Shown here: positions 1-7,590 of the stretch, one piece after another | Numbering within the stretch: position 1 is the stretch's first letter | How the letters are laid out: each line of letters opens with the position of its first letter | NCBI RefSeq assembly: GCF_947488715.1 | Contig: NZ_CANLAG010000003.1 | Location: 457,591-521,590 of the forward strand | Direction: 5' to 3' | Source of the DNA: an uncultured Tateyamaria sp. | GTDB taxonomy: Bacteria > Pseudomonadota > Alphaproteobacteria > Rhodobacterales > Rhodobacteraceae | DNA length: 64,000 bases | Made by a program: the position numbers and the translations under genes | Notes under the pieces: model-generated | What the model was told of the DNA's origin: nothing | Seen by the model: only the letters and a program-made list of their open reading frames with translations | Database searches by the model: none

Positions 1-1
1 G

Positions 2-388
2 CCGTTCCCGACAATCGATCCGGCAGTTGCTCCGGCCGAAGAAGCGCCCGCGGACGCGTTCTTTATCCCGACCAACGCCAAGAACGTCGAAAACGCCAAG
101 AAGTGGCTGGCCTTCGTTGCGCGCCCTGACGTGCAGACCCAGTGGAACAAGACCATTGGTCAGCTGCCGATCAACTCCAAGGCGGACATCTCGGACGACA
201 AGTTCATCCAAGAAGGTTTCGCTCTGCTGAACAGCGCCACAGGTCTGGCCCAGTTCTTTGACCGTGACGCCCCCGCGGCGATGGCCAAAGCGGGCATGGA
301 AGGCTTCCAGGAATTCATGCTGGACCCCTCCAAGAAGATGGCCGTTCTTGAGCGCCTCGATACCGTTCAGGAAGAAGTCTACAAGTAA
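2..388 (+). CDS. Sugar ABC transporter substrate-binding protein, C-terminal part
   Basis: The reading frame is open from the window edge and ends at TAA 386-388, so only the last 128 residues are visible. The segment FFIPTNAKNVENAKKWLAF followed by a short helical tail is typical of the C-terminal lobe of family 1 (CUT1) periplasmic sugar-binding proteins. It precedes two CUT1 permeases and galactosidases, so it most likely delivers alpha- or beta-galactosides to that transporter. The signal peptide and ligand pocket lie outside the window, so the sugar cannot be read from it. Confidence 0.85.
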   Translation, partial: PFPTIDPAVAPAEEAPADAFFIPTNAKNVENAKKWLAFVARPDVQTQWNKTIGQLPINSKADISDDKFIQEGFALLNSATGLAQFFDRDAPAAMAKAGMEGFQEFMLDPSKKMAVLERLDTVQEEVYK

Positions 389-402
389 GGCTTTTCGGGG
401 GG

Positions 403-420
403 GTGGGCATCCGTGCCCAC
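403..420 (+). other. Stem-loop after the binding-protein gene
   Basis: A 7-bp perfect stem GTGGGCA/TGCCCAC closes a TCCG loop 15 nt after the stop codon. No T-tract follows, so it is not a strong terminator. Such hairpins between a binding-protein gene and its permease genes often stabilise the upstream mRNA and lower permease expression; that role is inferred. A second AT-rich inverted repeat, AACCTTTTG (443-451) and CAAAAGGTT (476-484), lies just downstream. Confidence 0.45.
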
Positions 421-489
421 TCCCACCGCTCTTTCTCGCGTTAACCTTTTGTAAACACAAAAGTTTCTGTCTTTTCAAAAGGTTGAATT

Positions 490-507
490 CTGTCCCCGCG
501 GGGACAG
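490..507. repeat. 18-bp perfect palindrome, copy 1 (second copy inside valS)
   Basis: CTGTCCCCGCGGGGACAG is a perfect 18-bp palindrome between the binding-protein and permease genes. The same palindrome occurs at 46225-46242 inside valS. On the matching strands the identity continues through CCC, giving 21 nt. It ends 27 nt before the permease start. It may be a dispersed intergenic repeat or a protein-binding site. Confidence 0.7.
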
Positions 508-534
508 CCCGATCCTCATATCAGGAGTGCGCTC

Positions 535-1530
535 ATGACCCATGCGGTTTCGCCCCAATCAGACGCCCGACCCCAACCCAGTTGGATGAAGCGTAACAAG
601 CTGGCGATCGCGCCGTGGATCTTTCTGATCCCCGCCCTGATCTTCTTTGCCATCTACGTTGTGATCCCAATCTTTGAATCGCTCTGGCTCAGCCTCTACG
701 AGTGGAACGGTTTGTATGATGCCGAGGGCAACTCGACTGCGACATGGGTGGGTTTTGCCAACTACGCCAAGCTGTGGGATGACCCGAACTTCTGGACGTC
801 CCTGCGCAACAACATCGCCTGGCTGGTGCTCTATATGTTGGCCGTGCCTCTGGGTCTCTTCATCGCGCTGTTCCTGAACCAGACGGTAACGGGGATGCGG
901 TTCTACAAGTCGATGTTCTTCTTTCCCTTCGTCATCTCCCAGGTTGTCGTGGGTCTGATCTTTGGCTGGTTCTACAACCCGGACTTCGGCGTTGTCGGCA
1001 CCGTCTGGAAGGCCGTGTTCTGCGAAGAGACGACGAACATCCTTGGCAACGTGACCTTCACCTGCTCGCGCCCGGCGCCGGACATCCTGTCGAGCCCGGA
1101 ATGGGCGACCTACGGTATCATCGCCGCGGGTCTGTGGCCGCAGATTGCGTATTGCATGATCCTGTACCTCACCGGTCTGAACAACGTGGCCGCCGACCAG
1201 ATCGAAGCGGCGCGCCTGGATGGCGCGAAGGGGTGGAAGATGCTGTGGTACGTGGTTGTGCCCCAGCTGAAGCCCGCGACATTCATCGCCGTGGTTGTGA
1301 CAGTGATCGGCGCGCTGCGGTCGTTCGACATGATCGCCATCATGACCCAAGGGGGACCGTTCGGGTCTACCAACGTGCTGTCGCACTACATGTTCGAGGT
1401 TGCGATCTCCGAATACGGTGAGCGTTACGGCTACGGGTCGTCTGTGGCGACGGTTCTGTTCGGCATCATGCTGTTCTTCATCAGCTACTTCCTGTGGCGC
1501 ATGTATCAAGACGAGAAGGGGGGCCGGTAA
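535..1530 (+). CDS. CUT1 sugar ABC transporter permease
   Basis: Inner-membrane permease of a binding-protein-dependent sugar importer, 331 residues, with about six hydrophobic spans beginning near residue 25 (WIFLIPALIFFAIYVV). The EAA loop that contacts the ATPase is visible as EAARLDGAKGWKMLWYVVVP near residues 223-242. It resembles AglF/MalF-like permeases of alphaproteobacteria. The ATG at 535 has an AGGAG ribosome site. It is separated by 1 nt from the partner permease. No ATPase gene is present in the visible operon, so it must lie upstream of the window or be shared from elsewhere. Confidence 0.92.
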   Translation: MTHAVSPQSDARPQPSWMKRNKLAIAPWIFLIPALIFFAIYVVIPIFESLWLSLYEWNGLYDAEGNSTATWVGFANYAKLWDDPNFWTSLRNNIAWLVLYMLAVPLGLFIALFLNQTVTGMRFYKSMFFFPFVISQVVVGLIFGWFYNPDFGVVGTVWKAVFCEETTNILGNVTFTCSRPAPDILSSPEWATYGIIAAGLWPQIAYCMILYLTGLNNVAADQIEAARLDGAKGWKMLWYVVVPQLKPATFIAVVVTVIGALRSFDMIAIMTQGGPFGSTNVLSHYMFEVAISEYGERYGYGSSVATVLFGIMLFFISYFLWRMYQDEKGGR

Positions 1531-1531
1531 G

Positions 1532-2380
1532 ATGTTTCCACGTCCTATTGAAAAATCCACGCCCACCGCGCGCGCAGCCTACCAAGCGTTCCTGCCTGTG
1601 GCGCTGATCATCTGGCTGCTGCCGCTGCTCGCCATCCTGCTGACCTCTATCCGGTCGGCCAAGGACATCAACTCGGGCAACGTGTTCGGCTGGCCGTCGG
1701 AGTTCGCGATCATCGAGAACTACACGGCCGTCTTTACCCAATCGGCTGCGGCGCAATACATGTGGAACTCGGTCCTGATCACCGTACCCACCGTTATGAT
1801 TTCCGTAGCACTTGCATGCCTCGCCGGATACGCGCTGGCGATCTACAAGTTCCGGGTCGCGCTGCCGCTGTTCTTCCTGTTCGTGGCGGGCAACTTTATC
1901 CCGTTCCAGATCCTCATGGTGCCGGTGCGCGATATGTCCGTGCAAACTGGCCTCTATGACACAATCGCGGGGCAGTTCCTGTTCCACGCGGCGTTCCAGA
2001 CCGGGTTCTGTACCCTGTTTATGCGTAACTTTATCAAGGCCTTGCCGTTCGACCTGATCGAAAGTGCGCGGATCGAAGGCATCGCGGAGTGGAAGATCTT
2101 CTGGTACGTGGTGCTGCCGCTGGTGCGCCCTGCGATTGCCGCCTTGGCGGTTCTGATCTTCACCTTTGTGTGGAACGACTTCTTCTGGGCCAACGTGCTG
2201 ACCCAAGGCGAAAGCGCCAAGCCGATCACGGCTGGTGTGCGGGCGCTGAATGGACAGTTCGTTAACAACTGGCACCTCGTCTCCGCAGCTTCGCTGCTGG
2301 CTGCGATCCCGCCGGTGGCCTGTTTCTTCCTTATGCAGCGGCACTTCATTGCCGGTCTGACCCTGGGGGCTGTTAAGTGA
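1532..2380 (+). CDS. CUT1 sugar ABC transporter permease, second subunit
   Basis: Second permease subunit, 282 residues. The ATG at 1532 follows the previous stop by one base. Hydrophobic spans run from FLPVALIIWLLPLLAILL near residue 20, and the EAA loop reads ESARIEGIAEWKIFWYVVLP near residues 180-199. It resembles the AglG/MalG group and pairs with the preceding permease to form the channel. Its stop overlaps the GTG start of the alpha-galactosidase, which points to co-translation and to galactosides as the cargo. Confidence 0.92.
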   Translation: MFPRPIEKSTPTARAAYQAFLPVALIIWLLPLLAILLTSIRSAKDINSGNVFGWPSEFAIIENYTAVFTQSAAAQYMWNSVLITVPTVMISVALACLAGYALAIYKFRVALPLFFLFVAGNFIPFQILMVPVRDMSVQTGLYDTIAGQFLFHAAFQTGFCTLFMRNFIKALPFDLIESARIEGIAEWKIFWYVVLPLVRPAIAALAVLIFTFVWNDFFWANVLTQGESAKPITAGVRALNGQFVNNWHLVSAASLLAAIPPVACFFLMQRHFIAGLTLGAVK

Positions 2381-4461
2381 TAAGATGTTGGCGCCTGGAT
2401 GACGGGCGTCAGACTTTGGTTCTCGGTTCCGACCGGGGGCGGCTGGCGGAGGTGGTCTATTGGGGACCACGTCTGCCGGACGAAGAAGATCTGACGACTC
2501 TCTATGAGGCTTATATCCTTGATGTGACGGGCGGAATGCTGGATGCGAATCCTGAACTCAGCATTTGCCCGGAGGCGACGCGGTCCTTTCCCGGTCAGCC
2601 CGGTCTGATCATCCGTGATGGGGACGGCACACCGTATCTGCCCAAGTTCTGCCTGGAGCAGGCGGACCTGGCGGATGGTGTTCTGGTGCTGACCTATCTG
2701 GATCAGGATCGCGCACTGACCTATCGCGCGCGGTTCGCTATTGATCCCGCGACGCATATCATCGAGGCCAGCGCCGAGGTCGAGGCCGACCGGCCTATGC
2801 ACCTGCATTGGTTGTCGGCCCCGGTGTTCCCGGCGCCGCAACTGGCCGATGAGATGATTGATTTCGCAGGGCGCTGGTGTGGCGAATTCCAGATGAACCG
2901 CACCCCTTGGTCGCCGGGCATACGCTATCGCGAAAACCGCACAGGCCGCACGGGACACGAACATTTCCCCGGTCTGATTGTGCCGGTGCGCGGTGCGTCA
3001 AATGCCTCGGGACAGGCGTTTGCATTCCACTATGGCTGGTCCGGCGGGCACCGCATGGTCGCCGAGGAATTGCCCGATGGCCGTCGCCAGATTCAGTTCG
3101 GCCATGCCGCGCGGGTCGAAGCAACGGCGCAGACCAAATTTGCCACGGGCAAGCTTTATGCTGTGTTCTCGGATGACGGTCTGAACGGCTGTGCGGTGGC
3201 GTTCCAGCGCCATTTGCGCGACCGGATTGTCACTTTCCCCCGGCCCGATGCGCCGCGCCCGGTGCATTACAACTGTTGGGAAGCGGTCTATTTCGATCAC
3301 AATCTGGACGAGTTGAAAGACATCGCAGAGCGCGCCGCCAAGCTGGGCGCGGAGCGGTTTGTTCTGGACGACGGATGGTTTGGCAACCGGGATGATGACA
3401 CGCAGGCCCTGTCGGATTGGGAGGTTGATCCGCGCAAATATCCTGATGGTCTGACGCCGCTGATCGATCACGTCAAATCGCTGGGCATGACCTTTGGCAT
3501 CTGGTTCGAGCCGGAGATGATCAATCCGAACTCGGATATCTTCCGGGCGCATCCCGATTGGGCGCTGGGGGGCGAGGATCAGATCATGGGCCGTCAGCAG
3601 ATGGCGCTGAACATGGCCTTGCCTGCGGTGCAGTCGTTTCTGGTGGCCCGTATCGGTGACATCCTGCGGCGGCACGACATTGAATATGTGAAATGGGACC
3701 ACAACCGCGTGTTGCCCATGCCGGATGCGGCGCAGACGCGGGGGTCTTATGCGTTGCTGGACCGGTTGCGCCGCGAGTTCCCGCATGTGGAGATTGAAAG
3801 CTGTGCGTCGGGTGGTGGTCGGATTGATTTCGGCATCATGGAGCGGACGCAGCGCGTGTGGTTGAGCGACAGCAATGACGCGGTCGAGCGGCTGCGCATT
3901 CAGCACAACGCGTCGATCTTCCTGCCGATGGCGGTGACGGGGTCCCATGTGGGTCCGCGCACGTGCCATACCTCGGGCCGTACGCTGGACATCCGGTTCC
4001 GGGCCTGGGTTGCAGCCCAGCGGCACATGGGCTTCGAGATGGACCCGCGTGAGTTGACTGACGAGGAAGCGCAGGTTCTGACGGACGTGACTGCGTGGTG
4101 GAAGGGCAACCGCGACTGGATGTATGGCGCGGATATTCTGCGGCTCGACAGTGCGGACCCTGCGATTTACGCGGAACAGCATCTCGAAGAGGGCGGCGGG
4201 CAGTTCGTTGTATTTGCGGGTAAATCCGCGACCAGCGATCAGATCGCGCCGCGCCCCTTGCGGCTGACGCGGTTGAGCCCGGAGGCCAAGTACCGGGTGG
4301 AGTTGATCAACCGCGACGAAGTGGGCGAGTTGTCACGCGGTCAAAATGCGCTCAAGACCGGGCCGTTCGTGGTGAGCGGGGCGTATTTGATGTACCATGG
4401 GCTGACATTGCCGTGGAGTTTTCCGGAACGGATGTGGGTGATCAAGGGCGACCTTGCCTGA
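2377..4461 (+). CDS. Alpha-galactosidase, GH36 family
   Basis: Hydrolyses terminal alpha-1,6-galactose from melibiose/raffinose-type sugars. It is 694 residues, the usual bacterial GH36 length. The TIM-barrel core carries LDDGWFG near residue 330, the nucleophile Asp441 in YVKWDHNR, and the probable acid/base Asp498 in LSDSND. The GTG start at 2377 overlaps the TGA of the permease, so the two are translationally coupled. No signal peptide is seen, so it acts in the cytoplasm on imported sugar. It frees galactose for the dehydrogenase and lactonase genes that follow. Confidence 0.95.
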   Translation: MIRCWRLDDGRQTLVLGSDRGRLAEVVYWGPRLPDEEDLTTLYEAYILDVTGGMLDANPELSICPEATRSFPGQPGLIIRDGDGTPYLPKFCLEQADLADGVLVLTYLDQDRALTYRARFAIDPATHIIEASAEVEADRPMHLHWLSAPVFPAPQLADEMIDFAGRWCGEFQMNRTPWSPGIRYRENRTGRTGHEHFPGLIVPVRGASNASGQAFAFHYGWSGGHRMVAEELPDGRRQIQFGHAARVEATAQTKFATGKLYAVFSDDGLNGCAVAFQRHLRDRIVTFPRPDAPRPVHYNCWEAVYFDHNLDELKDIAERAAKLGAERFVLDDGWFGNRDDDTQALSDWEVDPRKYPDGLTPLIDHVKSLGMTFGIWFEPEMINPNSDIFRAHPDWALGGEDQIMGRQQMALNMALPAVQSFLVARIGDILRRHDIEYVKWDHNRVLPMPDAAQTRGSYALLDRLRREFPHVEIESCASGGGRIDFGIMERTQRVWLSDSNDAVERLRIQHNASIFLPMAVTGSHVGPRTCHTSGRTLDIRFRAWVAAQRHMGFEMDPRELTDEEAQVLTDVTAWWKGNRDWMYGADILRLDSADPAIYAEQHLEEGGGQFVVFAGKSATSDQIAPRPLRLTRLSPEAKYRVELINRDEVGELSRGQNALKTGPFVVSGAYLMYHGLTLPWSFPERMWVIKGDLA

Positions 4462-4494
4462 CCCCGATATGAGACCCGATATGAGAGTTGAGCC

Positions 4495-5265
4495 ATGAAA
4501 GACATTGCCACATTCCACGACCTTGCGGGGGCTTCGGTGTTCATCACCGGGGGCGGTGCCGGAATTGGTGCGGCCCTGAGCGAAGGGTTCATCGAGCAGG
4601 GGGCCAAGGTGGCCATTGTGGGCCGGTCGGATGCGACAGCGTTCTGTGACGAGATGGAGGCCAAGCACGGCGTGCGGCCGTTGTTCATGCAGTGCGACAT
4701 CACCGATACCGACCTGTTGAAGGCGTGCATCGATCAGGCGGCCGAGGCGCATGGGCCCGTGACGGTGCTGGTCAACAACGCGGCCAATGACAAGCGGCAT
4801 GCAACGCTGGATGTGGACAGTGCGTTCTGGGATTGGATGATCGCTGTGAACTTCAAGGCGTACTTCTTTGCCTGTCAGGCGGTCATTCCGGGGATGCAGG
4901 CCGCGGGCGGCGGGTCGATCATCAATTTCTCGTCTGTGAGCTATATGATGGGGAATGCGGGCTATCCGATCTACACCGGGGCCAACAGTGGCATCAATGG
5001 CATGACCCGCAGCCTTGCGCGCGAGTTCGGGCCTGACAAGATCCGGGTGAACGCGCTGGCGCCGGGCTGGGTACTGACGCAGAAGCAGTTGGACATGTGG
5101 GCCACGCCCGAGGGTTTGGAGGCACATATGGAACGGCAGTGCCTGAAGGAGCATCTTGAGCCGCGCGATATCGTGGGGGCCACGTTGTTCATGGCGTCCG
5201 AGGCCAGCCGGATGATGACCGGGCAGGCCATGGTGATTGACGGCGGCGTGGTGGTGACGGGCTGA
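4495..5265 (+). CDS. SDR dehydrogenase, probable galactose 1-dehydrogenase, with YxxxN in place of YxxxK
   Basis: Classical short-chain dehydrogenase, 256 residues. The NAD-binding motif TGGGAGIG is at about 18-25, NNAA at about 94-97, the catalytic Ser near 147 and Tyr160. From position in the operon it most likely oxidises galactose to galactonolactone, the first step of the De Ley-Doudoroff route; arabinose or fucose are alternatives. Oddly, the usual active-site lysine four residues after Tyr160 is Asn164 (YTGAN). The start ATG is 33 nt after the alpha-galactosidase, and the stop overlaps dgoK by one base. Confidence 0.85.
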   Translation: MKDIATFHDLAGASVFITGGGAGIGAALSEGFIEQGAKVAIVGRSDATAFCDEMEAKHGVRPLFMQCDITDTDLLKACIDQAAEAHGPVTVLVNNAANDKRHATLDVDSAFWDWMIAVNFKAYFFACQAVIPGMQAAGGGSIINFSSVSYMMGNAGYPIYTGANSGINGMTRSLAREFGPDKIRVNALAPGWVLTQKQLDMWATPEGLEAHMERQCLKEHLEPRDIVGATLFMASEASRMMTGQAMVIDGGVVVTG

Positions 5266-6155
5266 TGGCGGATGTGGCGTGGATCGCGGTGGACTGGGGC
5301 ACGACGCAGCTGCGCGCGTGGCTGATGGGCCGTGATGGCGTCGTGCTGGACCGTCGGCAATCAGGGCGCGGCATGGGCGGGCTGGACAGCGACGGGTTTC
5401 AGCCTGCGCTGCTGGCGCTGATCGGTGACGTGCTGCCCGCGCCCGTGCTGGCCTGCGGCATGGTCGGATCGCGGCAGGGCTGGCAAGAGGCCCCTTATGC
5501 CACCACCCCTTGCACCCCGCCGGGTGCCGCAGAGGCCGTGCAGGTACCTGACACCGATCTGAACGTGCGCATCCTGCCGGGTGTCAAACAGGACAGACCC
5601 GCCGACGTCATGCGCGGCGAGGAGACCCAGATCGCGGGCTATCTGGCCACCTATCCGCAATTCGACGGCGTCATCTGCCTGCCGGGCACCCATACCAAGT
5701 GGGTGCATGTGAGCGCGGGCGAAATCGTCAGCTTTCGGACGGCCATGACGGGCGAGATGTTCTCGCTCCTCTCCACGCAATCGGTGCTGCGCCATTCGGT
5801 GGGCGGCGGCTGGGACAAGGCGAGCTTTGACGCGGGCGTTGATCAGGCGCTGTCGCGGCCAGAGGCGCTGGCCGCGTCGCTCTTTTCACTGCGGGCCGAA
5901 GGGTTGCTGGCCGGTCTCAACCCCGATGCCGCGCGCGCGCGTCTGTCGGGCCTTCTGATCGGGGCCGAACTGGCCGCGATGCGACCCTATTGGCTGGGCC
6001 AGCAGGTTGCGATGATCGGGGCCGAGGCGCTGAGCCGCGCCTATATCACCGCGCTGGAGGCGCAGGGCGTGCCGACCCACATGGCGGGCGTCGAGGAAAT
6101 GACATTGGCAGGCCTGACCGCCGCCTACACCCAGATTTACGGAGAGGCCGCATGA
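5265..6155 (+). CDS. dgoK: 2-dehydro-3-deoxygalactonokinase
   Basis: Phosphorylates 2-keto-3-deoxygalactonate with ATP. It is 296 residues, the normal DgoK length. The N-terminal phosphate-binding turn VDWGTTQLRAW (about 8-18) and the GTHTKWV segment (about 144-150) are diagnostic of the DgoK sugar-kinase fold. Its ATG overlaps the preceding TGA (TGATG), and its own stop overlaps the dgoA start (ATGA). Together with dgoA it makes the lower half of galactonate breakdown. Confidence 0.95.
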   Translation: MADVAWIAVDWGTTQLRAWLMGRDGVVLDRRQSGRGMGGLDSDGFQPALLALIGDVLPAPVLACGMVGSRQGWQEAPYATTPCTPPGAAEAVQVPDTDLNVRILPGVKQDRPADVMRGEETQIAGYLATYPQFDGVICLPGTHTKWVHVSAGEIVSFRTAMTGEMFSLLSTQSVLRHSVGGGWDKASFDAGVDQALSRPEALAASLFSLRAEGLLAGLNPDAARARLSGLLIGAELAAMRPYWLGQQVAMIGAEALSRAYITALEAQGVPTHMAGVEEMTLAGLTAAYTQIYGEAA

Positions 6156-6754
6156 GCCGAGAGATTATTGCCATCCTGCGGGGCATCACCCCGGATGAGG
6201 CCGCCCCGGTCGCAGACGCGCTGGTCGATGCCGGGATCATGCGGATCGAAGTGCCGCTGAACTCGCCCGACCCCTTTGACAGCATTGGCAAAATGCTGGA
6301 CGCCCATGGCGATGCCGCGATGATCGGCGCGGGCACGGTTCTGGATGTGCGCGACGTCGAACGCCTGCACGAGATGGGCGCGCATATGGTGGTGTCACCC
6401 GATGCCAATGCCAGCGTGATCGTGGCCACGAAACAGGCGGGGATGCTGTCCTTTCCGGGGGTGATGACGCCCACCGAATGCTTTGCCGCGCTGCATGCGG
6501 GGGCGGATGGGCTGAAGCTGTTTCCTGCATCCCTCTTGGGTGTCGAGGGTCTGAAGGCCATTGGCGCGGTCCTGCCCAAGGGCACCAAGACCTATGCCGT
6601 GGGCGGTGTAGGGCCTGCAAATTTCGCGGAGTGGTTTGCCGCCGGTATCACCGGGTTTGGCATCGGATCGGCGCTGTTCAAGCCGGGGATGTCCGTGGCG
6701 GATGTGGCGAGCCGTGCCGCCGACATGGTCGCGGCCTACGACGCGGGCCAATGA
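6152..6754 (+). CDS. dgoA: 2-dehydro-3-deoxy-6-phosphogalactonate aldolase
   Basis: Class I KDPG/KDPGal aldolase, 200 residues, which cleaves 2-keto-3-deoxy-6-phosphogalactonate to pyruvate and glyceraldehyde-3-phosphate. The Schiff-base Lys122 lies in GLKLFPA, Glu33 in RIEVPL, and the phosphate-binding GGVGP near 155. Close linkage to dgoK and two galactosidases favours the galactonate over the gluconate version. It overlaps both neighbours by 4 nt (ATGA). Confidence 0.95.
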   Translation: MSREIIAILRGITPDEAAPVADALVDAGIMRIEVPLNSPDPFDSIGKMLDAHGDAAMIGAGTVLDVRDVERLHEMGAHMVVSPDANASVIVATKQAGMLSFPGVMTPTECFAALHAGADGLKLFPASLLGVEGLKAIGAVLPKGTKTYAVGGVGPANFAEWFAAGITGFGIGSALFKPGMSVADVASRAADMVAAYDAGQ

Positions 6755-7590
6755 CCGGCGCGCAGGTGGCGGTGTTCGACGACCAGCGCTGTGCGCTGGG
6801 CGAGGGGCCGATCTGGCACCCTGAACGCAAAGCCTTGTTCTGGTTCGATATTCTGGGAAAGACGCTCTTTGCCAAGGGCGAGACGCGGCAGGCGTGGCAG
6901 TTTGACGAATATGTCTCTGCCGCCGGATGGGTCGACCATGACACGCTGTTGATGGCGTCGGCCACGGGGCTGTGGCGGTTTGATATTCCCACCGGCGCGC
7001 GCGATTTGGTTGTCGGGCTGGAGGCGGACAATGCGGTCACGCGGTCCAATGACGGGCGCGCCGATCCGCAAGGTGGTTTCTGGATCGGGACGATGGGTGT
7101 GGACGCAGAGCCGCACGCCGGGGCGATCTATCGGTTTTATCGCGGAGAGTTGCGGCAGCTCTTTGACCGGATCACGATATCCAACGCGATCTGTTTTGCC
7201 CCTGACGGGCGGACGGCCTATTTCACCGACACGTTTTCGCGGCGTATTCAGCGGGTTGCGCTGGATGCAGACGGCTGGCCCGTGGGCGCGCCGGAGGCGT
7301 TCATTGACCTGCGCGCCGACGGGTTGAACCCGGATGGCTGTGTGGTGGATGCGGGCGGAAACCTGTGGAACGCGCAATGGGGCGTGGGGCGCGTGGCCTG
7401 TTATGGTGCGGATGGCGCGTTCCTGCGCAGCATCGCCTTGCCCGCGAGCCAGACGACCTGTCCGGCCTTTGATGGCACGCGGATGTTTGTCACCTCTGCC
7501 GCGCAGGGGGTGGACGAGCCACAGGGCGGCATGACCTTTGAAATCGAGGCTGGCGTGATGGGCCAGCGGGAACATCAGGTGATCCTATGA
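6751..7590 (+). CDS. SMP-30/gluconolactonase family protein, probable galactonolactonase
   Basis: Six-bladed beta-propeller lactonase, 279 residues. The metal-ligand segments are visible: LGEGPIWHP near 13-21, SNDGRADPQGGFWIGTMG near 98-115, and DGLNPDGCVVD near 190-200. In this operon it should open galactono-lactone to galactonate, between the SDR dehydrogenase and an unseen galactonate dehydratase. It starts at the ATG that overlaps the dgoA stop and ends overlapping the beta-galactosidase start. Arabinonolactone or gluconolactone remain possible substrates. Confidence 0.88.
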   Translation: MTGAQVAVFDDQRCALGEGPIWHPERKALFWFDILGKTLFAKGETRQAWQFDEYVSAAGWVDHDTLLMASATGLWRFDIPTGARDLVVGLEADNAVTRSNDGRADPQGGFWIGTMGVDAEPHAGAIYRFYRGELRQLFDRITISNAICFAPDGRTAYFTDTFSRRIQRVALDADGWPVGAPEAFIDLRADGLNPDGCVVDAGGNLWNAQWGVGRVACYGADGAFLRSIALPASQTTCPAFDGTRMFVTSAAQGVDEPQGGMTFEIEAGVMGQREHQVIL

